DNA from: Oreohelix idahoensis
Lineage: Eukaryota; Mollusca; Gastropoda; Stylommatophora; Oreohelicidae
Assembly: GCA_024509875.1 (NCBI GenBank)
Contig: JAMPIV010013733.1
Span: 1 to 64,000, forward strand
DNA length: 64,000 nt
Direction of reading: 5' to 3'
Below, piece by piece: positions 10,729 through 19,760 of this stretch (position 1 is the first letter of the stretch; each line of letters starts with the position of its first letter). The notes beneath the pieces were generated by a model. That model was not told the DNA's origin, searched no databases, and was given only the letters and a program-made list of their open reading frames with translations. A program made the position numbers and the translations under genes.

Positions 10729-12268
10729 ACGAAAAACAACCAAAAAACCAAAAATTTTTTCATGACTTTCGAATGAAATATTTACGATCAAGTTTCGATC
10801 ACATGACCATTACGAAGCTGACGTGACGCACGTGATCATGAATAGCAACATGACGTCACTGTTGCATTGTCGCAGTGAAGAAGACATCTTTTCAACGCCT
10901 CTCTAGTTCGTTTCAAATTGATCAAGATGCATAAGATGGACTACCGTTGCCTGCCCATCAGGAGCAGACAGTCAAAGGCACAGGCCTAGCTGTTGACGAC
11001 CTCTAGCACTGATCTAAGCAACGGAAAAGATAAGTCTAGGTGTTTAACTGTTGTTATTGCAAACAGTGCTACTAAGTCCATGCCCTCTGCCTACATCGGC
11101 ATGTTTTTACCTATGTTTAATGTACTTTTTGTTGTCTTAATGTGTTGTTAATTCGTGGGAGGTAGGGAGGATGAACCGAAATAAGATTCTGTGGCTCTCA
11201 CGATGCCTGAATTGATTTCGGTCGTTTCTTAAGGCAGTTAAACGATTGCACTTTTGGAAGCCCCATTGAGGTTTGCCATTGGACTGTCTGTCCAAATCTG
11301 CTACCGTTTGACGATTTGTGTTAGCTGTACCGTTCCGTAGATAACTGGCGTATTTTATTCGTACTCAGTTAACAATTTTATTCAGTTCTGTACCATGTTC
11401 GTTAACTATTTCGTCCAGTCTCCTCTTACTATCAATTTATTTTATGATTGTTAAATTTTCGTCCGTTATGAGTCCTGTGATGTCATCATTTTTTGCAGTC
11501 ATTTTTTTTGTGTACTTTGAATATTAAGTTGACCTCGGGTCAGACCTTGACCCTTCATTTGGCTTGTGACATTTCCGCTTGTTTTATTTAGTTCATAAAT
11601 TCATTTTTAATTGTGAAAATGTCTTGTTTGCGTCTTAACATTGTTTGTACCCTTTAGTTGCATCATTGTTTTGTTTGTCCTCATAATATATATTAAATAC
11701 TACATTAATAATATGATATTATATGCAATAATATACTTGTAATTTAATTTAATTAATTTTTTCTGATATTTAAGGTTAATATGGGACATTGCATAATTAT
11801 GCAGTGATAGTCCAAGAAAGTAGCACTACAATTTATAATAGATGCCTAGGGCATAATAATATAATATATATATTGACCAAATAAAATAATCTTATAGCTA
11901 CCTTTGAGGTAATAGACCCATTGTATATTATTTAATATACTTTTCTGGTACTAAGAGAGTGACTTAGTACATTGAACAATATAATTACTAGGAATCATAC
12001 CCAACATTATTGGATATTAAGATTAATTGTGTGAAGTAATTACATTATATTTAACAGATATCATAACTATTTATGATATAGTATTATTTAGATACAATAT
12101 TGTTACAAAATATTGTCTATTAGTTGAACTTAGACATTAGAGTTCAGTACTATTGTGATTATTTATATTGAATATTTCTAAGTTGAGTAAGTATAATAAT
12201 TACTCTGAAGCTACTATTGACTATTTTAATCAGTAATTATCAATAATTACTTACAGATAAAAGTCAAA
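10729..12268 (+). other. Gypsy-1 long 5' leader
   Basis: About 1.5 kb without a usable frame. The last 600 bases are extremely AT-rich with many small palindromes around ATAATAT. An acceptor-like ACTTACAG ends 14 bases before the gag ATG, so the leader might be spliced, but no matching donor was established. Confidence 0.5.
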
Positions 12269-12694
12269 ATGCTTACTATAGACCATTTCGTTAAAATTGG
12301 TCGGGAATATGGTTATAAATCTCAAGAACTTCGTCAGTTTGCTGAGGCAGAACTGGAAAAACATGAAAGAAAAGAAGCAGAGAAAAAAGCTGCATTAAAG
12401 AAAGAGGAAGAGGAACAAAAGGCTGCATTAAAGAAAGAGGAAGCAGAACGTGAGATGAAGCAAATTGCCAAGGAAAATAGATTAAGAGAAATTGCTCAAC
12501 AGGAAGAAGAGAATAAATTGAAACGAGAGGAAATTATTTTACAACAAGAAATGGAATTGGCGCGTATTAAATTGGAGACAGCAAATTACAAGCACAAAGT
12601 GCTGATGCAAACCAGAATAATAACGCACAAAATGGATCATCATCCAGCCAAACTAAACATTTCTACAACTTTAAATTACCCACTCTCAACTTGA
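12269..12694 (+). CDS. Gypsy-1 gag, N-terminal coiled-coil part
   Basis: Opens with MLTIDHFVKIGREYGYKSQEL and then a long charged coiled coil rich in Lys and Glu (about residues 28-105, with repeats of AALKKEEEEQKAALKKEEA). This is a common N-terminus of invertebrate Gypsy gag proteins. From about 12,585 the natural continuation lies in another frame, which runs into the next piece without a stop. The last ~35 residues printed by this frame are therefore probably spurious. Gag would form the cytoplasmic particle that packages element RNA. Confidence 0.8.
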   Translation: MLTIDHFVKIGREYGYKSQELRQFAEAELEKHERKEAEKKAALKKEEEEQKAALKKEEAEREMKQIAKENRLREIAQQEEENKLKREEIILQQEMELARIKLETANYKHKVLMQTRIITHKMDHHPAKLNISTTLNYPLST

Positions 12695-13947
12695 ACGTGG
12701 ACGACCTTTCATCGTTCCTGTCACGTTTTGAACAGACTTGCAAAACAAACCATTTGCCTGAAGAGTCATGGGTACTCAAGTTAAATGAATTCTTGGTTGG
12801 AGAACCATTGACGGCTTCTCAAAATGCTGACCCATCAATAGCAAATAACTACGGTGCTATTAAGTCCTTGCTTTTACGAAGGTTTCACCTGGACGAGGAA
12901 CACTGTAGGTTGAAATTTAAGGGAATTTTACCTGAATCTCCAAAAGATTTTGCAGGATTCATTGCGAACATACGCAATACATTTAATAGATGGGTTGAAC
13001 TGGCAGAAGTCAACAAATCATACGACAAATTAGTTGATTTACTACTACGGGATAAGGTATTATCTTCGGTTAGCCAGCCATTTTTTGCATATTTGCAGGA
13101 GCGTAAACCAGGTACTATGGACGAGTTAGAAAAAATTTCTTTAAACTACTGTTCGGCACATCCGAATGCAACCATTTCTAACTCCTCATTAAGAGAACCT
13201 CTACCTGTGGCGTCTAATATGGCCTACAATCATAATAACAAACAAAGACATCACAGTGTAGACAGAAGCAGGTTCCAAAGAAATCACAATGTTCACTTTC
13301 AGAAGGGATATAATAATGATTTCAACAATAAAAATGAGTTCAACAGAGGTAGATCACGAGATAGAAATTATTCACCTCAAACAAACTACCACAATGGTCA
13401 ACATAACACTCATTATAATCGATCACATACTCCCAATAATAATAGTAACTGGAATGGTAATAATCATGGCTCGAGACATCGAGATAATAGTTACTATAGA
13501 GGACGACGAGATAATTCTAACAATTATACTCGGAATCGATCTCATTCTCGGGGATCATCTCATTACAACCATAATACAGGGGCAGCAGTTACAAATAATA
13601 CTACCCCTATAGCTCAGGTCCCACTTGACAATAATACAACACAGTCTTCTGCTGCATGTTTTGCTATTAATTATAATGTGGCAAATAGTTGCCAACAATG
13701 CAATCTTATTTTTCAGAAGGCGAAAGAAACAGTGCTTAACTGCGGACATATTACACCAGAGGTAGGTCTTGCAGTCAACGATGGAACAGGCCTACTAATT
13801 TTTAACAGGGGATTAGTTAATGGATCCGTCGTCTCAGTGCTGAGGGATTCAGGATCCACAACGATTGGTGTACGACAGTCGCTGGTACATCCTAGCTGTG
13901 CAACGGGGGAATATGTCCGTTGCATGACTTTTGGGGGGAACTATTGA
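12691..13947 (+). CDS. Gypsy-1 gag core and start of protease
   Basis: Continues gag: LSSFLSRFEQTCKTNHLP, then WVLKLNEFLVGEPLTA and LLLRRFHLDEEHCRLKF, matching the capsid-like helical region of Gypsy gag proteins. A long Asn/Arg/His/Ser-rich basic tract follows (about residues 170-290). A cysteine group CQQC plus a distant CGH (about residues 335-352) is not a canonical CCHC knuckle. The aspartic protease begins near residue 385 with SVLRDSGSTTIGV, a DSG catalytic triad instead of the usual DTG. The frame stops in a run of six G near 13,931, and protease continues in the next frame. The ATG at 12691 is internal; the true start is in the preceding piece. Confidence 0.82.
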   Translation: MNVDDLSSFLSRFEQTCKTNHLPEESWVLKLNEFLVGEPLTASQNADPSIANNYGAIKSLLLRRFHLDEEHCRLKFKGILPESPKDFAGFIANIRNTFNRWVELAEVNKSYDKLVDLLLRDKVLSSVSQPFFAYLQERKPGTMDELEKISLNYCSAHPNATISNSSLREPLPVASNMAYNHNNKQRHHSVDRSRFQRNHNVHFQKGYNNDFNNKNEFNRGRSRDRNYSPQTNYHNGQHNTHYNRSHTPNNNSNWNGNNHGSRHRDNSYYRGRRDNSNNYTRNRSHSRGSSHYNHNTGAAVTNNTTPIAQVPLDNNTTQSSAACFAINYNVANSCQQCNLIFQKAKETVLNCGHITPEVGLAVNDGTGLLIFNRGLVNGSVVSVLRDSGSTTIGVRQSLVHPSCATGEYVRCMTFGGNY

Positions 13948-14852
13948 GTTTTACCCCACAGCTATTATTCATGTTAACACTCCTTTTTTCACAGGGAACG
14001 TAAAGGTATGCATGCTTCAGAATCCAATTGCAGATCTGATGTTGGGACGCATCCATGGTAGTAAGGATTGTTCCCCACAGGAAATTGATGAATGGGAATT
14101 AAAAAATTTGCATTCTTTTAGCAACGCTAACGCTGTTGTTGATATGGCTACACTTCGTGCCAACAACATAAATACATGTGGCACAGCAGTTTCCAACTTC
14201 ACTCTCAGTACTATCCTGGAAATTGATGAAGATGATAGATCTATTGGACAACATACTAAGGATATAACTGATCCTAATAAAACTGTTGACGTTGTCAACA
14301 TTGACAAAAACATTATGAGGAAGAATAATAGGTTAAATAATAATGCTGGACTTAAAAGGAAACATAAAGTTAACACAAATAATTATGATGAAAAAGTTTT
14401 TACTTTGCCCAGCAAGGACATGTCTACGACATGTAGGAAACTTAATACCTTTGGTGATGATAGGTATCATCCTCAGTCCAGTCAGGATGATACGACATCC
14501 AACAGAAAGACAATGTCGGTGTTGAAAGGGAAGGTTAATTCTTTGACAAAGAATACATATCATCATTGTCCACTATTTCGTGACAATGATACTACATATA
14601 TTGGGAAAAGTGCGTATTCTCGCACAGTGTTAGTGCGAAATCTGCCGCAGGATACTACCTGGCAGGCACTTAGAAATTTTTTTTTGATTATACAGCAAAC
14701 GTTAAGTTTGTTCGTCTTCTGCCATCATGCAATGGGCAGAATAGACAGGCGATGGTTACATTTCGTAACAATCGAGACGCTCGTTGGGTAATCGAGCGTG
14801 ATAATGGTGTTTATTTTCATCACCGTTATCTAAAGTTACAATTAGTACCATG
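13931..14852 (+). CDS. Gypsy-1 protease C-terminus and probable RRM domain
   Basis: The first ~50 residues finish the aspartic protease and carry the C-terminal hydrophobic motif IADLMLGRIHG. A ~150-residue polar linker follows. From 14,618 the protein reads RTVLVRNLPQDTTWQALRNF, matching RNP2 and helix 1 of an RNA recognition motif. At a run of nine T (14,677-14,685) the frame breaks. In the frame reached by a one-base correction, a second strand (VKFVRLLP), an RNP1-like strand (QAMVTFRN), helix 2 (DARWVIERDNG) and a last strand (YLKLQLV) follow, to a stop at 14,850-14,852. This is the full beta-alpha-beta-beta-alpha-beta order of an RRM. Such a domain between protease and RT is not standard for Ty3/Gypsy elements. 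It could bind element RNA, which is inference. Confidence 0.7.
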
Positions 14853-15050
14853 ATTCTGCGCCACGCAGATAATGGTGTACGCTCACCCTTTTGTCTTATT
14901 TCTTGATGACTCAGCTCTAGTCAGTCATCATTTCTTTTCCTTATTGGTCATTTATTCTTATACGTCTTAGATATCAAGGGACACAAAAAGATATTTCATA
15001 TTAACATGCTCAAGCAATTTCATACACGTCCTGAACACTTACAGTCAATT
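14853..15050 (+). other. Gypsy-1 integrase C-terminal remnant
   Basis: In the frame of the downstream RT gene, and upstream of its first ATG, the sequence reads YVLDIKGHKKIFHINMLKQF (about 14,968-15,028). This closely resembles the end of the GPF/Y module that closes Gypsy integrases (pattern Y-V-x-K-x-HVNMLK-Y). The zinc-binding HHCC part and the D,D-35-E core are absent, since only about 100 bases separate this from the RRM stop. An integrase core lying here was probably deleted. Confidence 0.6.
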
Positions 15051-16595
15051 TTTCATGAACTAGATGACAACACAGTATCTACTTGTTATTATTCTAACTT
15101 ATCTGTCATCCAGGAAGAAGAATCTTCTTTTCCTGAGGTACAGTTACCGTTACCGGTACCAGTAGTTCAACCTACTGAATCTTGGCGGGATGTAACCATC
15201 TCTTCAACGGTTACACCGCAACAGCGTCTACAGATTGCTAATCTATTACAATCTTATCCAGATGTATTGACCGACGTCCCGGGTCGCACATCGGCTATCA
15301 GTCATGACATTACTCTCAATGATGATACACCTATTCGTGTACATCCCTATTCTGTTCCTTTACATTTCCTTGCTAAAACTACTAAGGAACTTGAACAGAT
15401 GTTGTCTCTGGGAATCATTGAGACTAGTAATTCGCCATTCTCTTCTCCATTAGTGATTGTCCGGAAGAAGGACAATAACATCAGACTATGTGTTGATTAT
15501 AGAAAATTAAATGCTAAAACTATAGTTGACAGCGAACCACATCCACTTATCGACGACTTACTGCCACGTCTATCCAACGCAACTATATTTAGTAAGATAG
15601 ACTTAACTAAAGGTTATTGGCAGATACCACTGACCGAAAAGGCTAAGTACTACACCGCATTTTCCACTCCACAAGGTCTATACCAGTGGAATGTGATGCC
15701 TTTTGGGCTTGTTAATGCGCCAGCTACCTTCATTCGCCTGATGCGACAAATTTTATCAGGTAGACCAGACGTTATTACATATATTGACGACATATGCTTG
15801 TTTAGTTCGTCGTTTGAGGAACATGTTTCGGGACTTAGATATGTTTTCGACACTCTAAGGAATTATCATCTAACTGCTAAACCTACAAAGGTGCAAATCG
15901 CGTGTAATGAGATAACCTTTTTGGGACATATCATTGGATCGGGATATATCCGAACGTTACCTAGTACAGTCTCCAAAATTCTAAACATAGCAGTTCCTCA
16001 GACGAAGAAACAGGTCAGGAGTTTGTTAGGACTTGTTCAATATTACAGTAGATTCATACCAAACTTGTCATCCATCACGGCTGTATTGTCTTCATTGTTA
16101 AAAAAAGACATGCCGGTGAAGGTGACATGGACTGGTACATGCAATGAAACTTTCAACAAAATTATAAATTTGTTCTCGCATGAACCAATTTTAAGACTTC
16201 CCGATGCTTCCAAAAGATTTTTCTTACGAACAGATGCTAGTAACTACGGCATTGGTGCATGCCTGCTCCAGAACCATGATGGCATTCTACATCCTACCTT
16301 ATACATTTCAAGAAAGCTAAAGCCTGCAGAAACAAAGTATTCAACAGTCGACAAGGAACTTTTATCTGTGATATGGGCAATAACTAAACTCGAAAAGTTC
16401 CTGCTTGGTGCTCCCTTCACCATACAGACGGACCAACGTGCTGTAGCATCCTTGCGTCGATCTAATCATAAAAGCCAGAAACTCGCCAGATATTCAATCA
16501 TCCTACAGCCATTTGAATTCTCCATTGAACATATTCCTGGCACTGAAAACATTGTGGCTGATGCGTTGTCACGTAATCCTATTGACGACGAATAA
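15006..16595 (+). CDS. Gypsy-1 reverse transcriptase-RNase H
   Basis: A 529-codon intact frame. After a ~90-residue linker the Gypsy RT opens with IRVHPYSVPLHFLAKTTKEL and LGIIETSNSPFSSPLVIVRK. It continues with RLCVDYRKLN, FSKIDLTKGYWQIP (motif A), FGLVNAPATFIRLM and the catalytic TYIDDICLF. The thumb and connection contain VRSLLGLVQYYSRFIP. RNase H follows with FLRTDASNYGIGACLLQ, STVDKELLSVIWA, IQTDQRAVASL and IPGTENIVADALSR. It stops at NPIDDE with no integrase after it. The frame continues open upstream of the ATG into the integrase-like tail, so the ATG at 15006 is likely not the natural start. It copies the element's RNA into DNA inside cytoplasmic particles. Confidence 0.93.
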   Translation: MLKQFHTRPEHLQSIFHELDDNTVSTCYYSNLSVIQEEESSFPEVQLPLPVPVVQPTESWRDVTISSTVTPQQRLQIANLLQSYPDVLTDVPGRTSAISHDITLNDDTPIRVHPYSVPLHFLAKTTKELEQMLSLGIIETSNSPFSSPLVIVRKKDNNIRLCVDYRKLNAKTIVDSEPHPLIDDLLPRLSNATIFSKIDLTKGYWQIPLTEKAKYYTAFSTPQGLYQWNVMPFGLVNAPATFIRLMRQILSGRPDVITYIDDICLFSSSFEEHVSGLRYVFDTLRNYHLTAKPTKVQIACNEITFLGHIIGSGYIRTLPSTVSKILNIAVPQTKKQVRSLLGLVQYYSRFIPNLSSITAVLSSLLKKDMPVKVTWTGTCNETFNKIINLFSHEPILRLPDASKRFFLRTDASNYGIGACLLQNHDGILHPTLYISRKLKPAETKYSTVDKELLSVIWAITKLEKFLLGAPFTIQTDQRAVASLRRSNHKSQKLARYSIILQPFEFSIEHIPGTENIVADALSRNPIDDE

Positions 16596-17615
16596 TCAAC
16601 ATTAACATTCCTAAAACATATCAACTATAAAGGAACTAACCTTGCCTTCAATTTAAACTTTATAAACACTATATGCATCACAGAATTGAACTAAAAGACA
16701 ATCAAGGTATACATATTGACATTCAAACTTCGTCTAACGTCCATACACGATATATGAATATTCGTTGAACAATCATGGAACAATATCTGACGACAAGTCG
16801 AACTTATTGTCCTATGTGCACTTAATTCTTGGATGCTGTGATAAATGACATTTCTTTCCAACGTAAACGTTTGAACATTTTTGCCTAAAAGAATTCATCA
16901 GGATCAAGACTACGGATGGATCATCATATCCTATACTAATTAATTAGTTAACTTAACTTCTTAATTGAATTATTATCAATAAAATGAAATGTGAGAAAAA
17001 AATGAAATGAAAGAACAAAAAAAAAAGAGAACGAAATATAAAAAGAAGAAATTATGAAAAGAGAAAATAAATCTCACACAAGTATTAGATTAATATTTTT
17101 TTTTTAATGTACCTATACATTATTTAGTTAGTTAAATTAGATAGTTATTATTCACTAACACTTAACACACACAATTAAGTTAAACTTATATTCGAATTTC
17201 TTTCTATTTCTTCTCACTTATTTTGTTTTTTTTTCTTCTCTCATAACATCGCGTTACATTAGAATCTTAATAATTTATCTCTTAGTTTAATTCATTAATT
17301 TAATTTTAATTAGTCAAATTAATTCCTATATGACATACTAATACGACAGACCTTACTTTCATTTAATTCTATCATTCACTATTAACATTGGACATTTTAT
17401 TTAGTTGATATAATAATATGTATAATTGATATATCATGTGATTAATGTTAGATGACTATGACAAATAGTTGGTTGACATGACCGCGACACGGTTCTACTC
17501 AGAACATCGTCGGCCATATGTCACAATTGTGTTAAATTTTTTTGAAAAATTGTTAAGTCGGATAGATCTTGAAAAAAAATCTATCGATTTTTTTTTTCCC
17601 GGGTGTACAGGGAAT
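16596..17615 (+). other. Gypsy-1 3' non-coding region
   Basis: About 1 kb, strongly AT-rich, with purine and T runs and no coding potential. No integrase or env is present on either strand. The sequence just before the 3' LTR (CGGGTGTACAGGGAAT) is only a weak polypurine tract candidate. Confidence 0.7.
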
Positions 17616-18439
17616 TGTTACGGTATATGATATTAACGCCGTCTGCTAAAGGTTATCAGACGTGCAATTGTAAAAGGTTAAGGCATTTAATATATTGCGA
17701 TAGATGTTTCAATTACTGAACGCTCCATACACGATCGATCATGACGTGTATAGCGTTGTTTAGGACACAGTCGGTAACTAAGAAACGCTACCCTTTGTTA
17801 CTTGACCGCCAAGCTGAATAGCTGCGTTTTTTCTAACCTTCCAATTCAATGGCATGATATAGCCATTTATATATGCATTTTTTGATGGACCAGGGTCAGT
17901 CCTAGAACTCTATATGAGAGGGAAATTTATGGAGGTTAGTATTTAACTAGAATTCTCAGAAGGAGAAGAATAATCGTCAAATTCGTATGAATATATTCAG
18001 ACTCGCAGTCTCACTGTCGGCAGGTAGCCATGTCTAGCTGCGCGTGCATATAGCTGTGATGTTCTGACGACAATACTGCATTGTATCCTTAAACGGACAT
18101 TGACACATAAACCAGCAGTCTACGTTATTGATTAATTTATGCATGACTTATATGGACTTATGCTCTACTCCTATTGAAATGATCATCCTGTGTGTACAAC
18201 TGTGGATTAAATGTACGGACTCAATGAAATGACTTATCAAATCAATCGTATTCCAAGGTTCAATTATTGTTCGGAATCTTCCACCCCCGCATTCGCTTAA
18301 TCTTCCATCGAAGGCACGATGCACTATCACTGAACAAAAAAAACTAACAAATCAATGAAAAAACAATGGCCAGAAATTTATAATTGTTTTATTCATATCA
18401 CATGGAACATTGTTCAGAGCAAACCACCACCTTGTAACA
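17616..18439 (+). repeat. Gypsy-1 3' LTR
   Basis: Copy of 9885-10708, same length. It is followed by ATAGC (18440-18444), the right half of the 5-bp target-site duplication. Confidence 0.95.
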
Positions 18440-18599
18440 ATAGCCTAAAGAGCTAGACTGGGTTCTCTCCCAAGGTGTAAAGTTATTATATTTAGAAGCG
18501 GCTTGCGCTATTGAGAGTTATCATCGGATGATATGCCAAGAGTATGATTGCTTCTGTGGCGACAGAAAAAAAGGAACTATCATCCAGACACTGAAACGC

Positions 18600-19330
18600 A
18601 ATCCATGTCACGATCATGTATGACAGTTTTTTGGGAGTTATTCTGAGGACGAGAAGACAATGTTGCCAGTACAAGAAAATGTGTGTTTCTCGAAACAAAC
18701 CAGGTACGTTGAACATTATCAAGTTTATTACTGGTATGGCAGAAATGGTTAAGTACATGGGAGCATCAGACAACCTATTACTCATAAGGGTCCTACAGGC
18801 AGCATGGTGCAACAAGACCATACCAAAAGATAGGGAGATTGCCATCATAACACCAATTTTTCAAAAAGCGTGACAATCGACAATGTGGAAACCATAGAGG
18901 CATATCCCTTCTGGGGAAAGCGGTGTCCCTGGTAAAATCTACTCTAAATTCTAGAGCAGAGACTCCGACGCTTAGCTGGCCACAACTGGATGAGGTCCAG
19001 TGCGGATTCCGAGCAAACCGAAGTACTCAAGACCTAATCTTCACACTCAGACAGCTGAGTGAAAAGGCCCTTGAGTATAAGAGTGAGATCCATCTTTGTT
19101 TCATAGATCTGGAAAAGGCGTTTGACAGGGTCCCCTGGAGCAAACTTTGGGACTGTTGGCAAGGAAGAATATTCCAGCACCTCTGATTCATGCTATACAG
19201 AGCCTCTACAAGTCTTGCAGAAATTATGTGAGGACAGCAAACCATAAGTCAGAAGAGTTCAGGACCACCACTGGTGTAAGACAAGGTGATATCCTGTCAC
19301 CTTATCTTTCCATACTCCTCATAAGATAAG
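18600..19330 (+). mobile_element. LINE reverse-transcriptase fragment, frameshifted
   Basis: Pieces of an RTE-like RT in several frames: MVKYMGASDNLLLIRVLQAA and IPKDREIAIITPIF (18,736-18,865); then CGFRANRSTQDLIFTLRQL and CFIDLEKAFDRVPWSKLW (19,000-19,150, motif A); then IPAPLIHAIQSLYKSCRNYV and GVRQGDILSPYLSIL (19,165-19,320, motif B). The YADD-bearing part, the thumb and the 3' tail are missing after 19,330. It is a third RTE-like family here, not the 6.7 kb or 7.6 kb ones, and is dead. Confidence 0.85.
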
Positions 19331-19760
19331 CTGACACAACAGGCATACGAGTTGTCTCATTAGGTTCTGCCTTATATTTTGCTGTTAATCAGAGGCCATT
19401 AGTTATTCTTAATTTCATTCTGCTGCGTCATTCATTTTAGGTGAAAAAACGAATTATAATATAAAAATATGTCATAAGCAGCTCTAGTAAGACGAGACGC
19501 TTTTAAACCCCTGTAAATAGTATGAACATTATTATAACAATTGAAATAAGGTATAACACTGTGTTTTAGGGTACTACTTGTGTTTATTTTGTTTATTAAA
19601 CACTGTGCTTTTTTTTTTTGCAGTCACAGTGAACCGCAAAGAATGTCAAAAAAGTTGATTCAACTATGATGAGCCATTTAAAGTGGGCGTTGAATCGTTG
19701 CATATTGTTAGCAGTGGCGCAATGAAATTAGACTACTGAATTACGCCACTAGTCGGCTGA
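19331..19760. other. unassigned sequence before the noisy block
   Basis: AT-rich and ordinary-looking, with no recognised feature. A TTTTTTTTTT run is near 19,610. Confidence 0.4.

Larger units (their letters stand above)
9885..18439 (+). mobile_element. Gypsy-1: recent, integrase-less Ty3/Gypsy LTR element
   Basis: An 8,555-bp LTR retrotransposon. Identical-length 824-bp LTRs (9885-10708, 17616-18439) start TGTTACGG and end TTGTAACA. I count only about two differences between them, so insertion was recent. ATAGC flanks both ends as a 5-bp target duplication. Order inside: primer site, 1.5 kb leader, gag, protease, a probable RNA-recognition-motif domain, a short integrase-C-terminus-like remnant, RT, RNase H, stop, 1 kb AT-rich tail. 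No integrase core is present either upstream or downstream of RT. An integrase tail located before RT recalls the Gmr1 group, in which integrase precedes RT. The copy must have depended on, or lost after insertion, an integrase. Confidence 0.93.

Noticed and set aside
16596..17615. Integrase downstream of RNase H in Gypsy-1
   Set aside because: Checked both strands for HHCC and D,D-35-E motifs; the region is AT-rich and has no frame.
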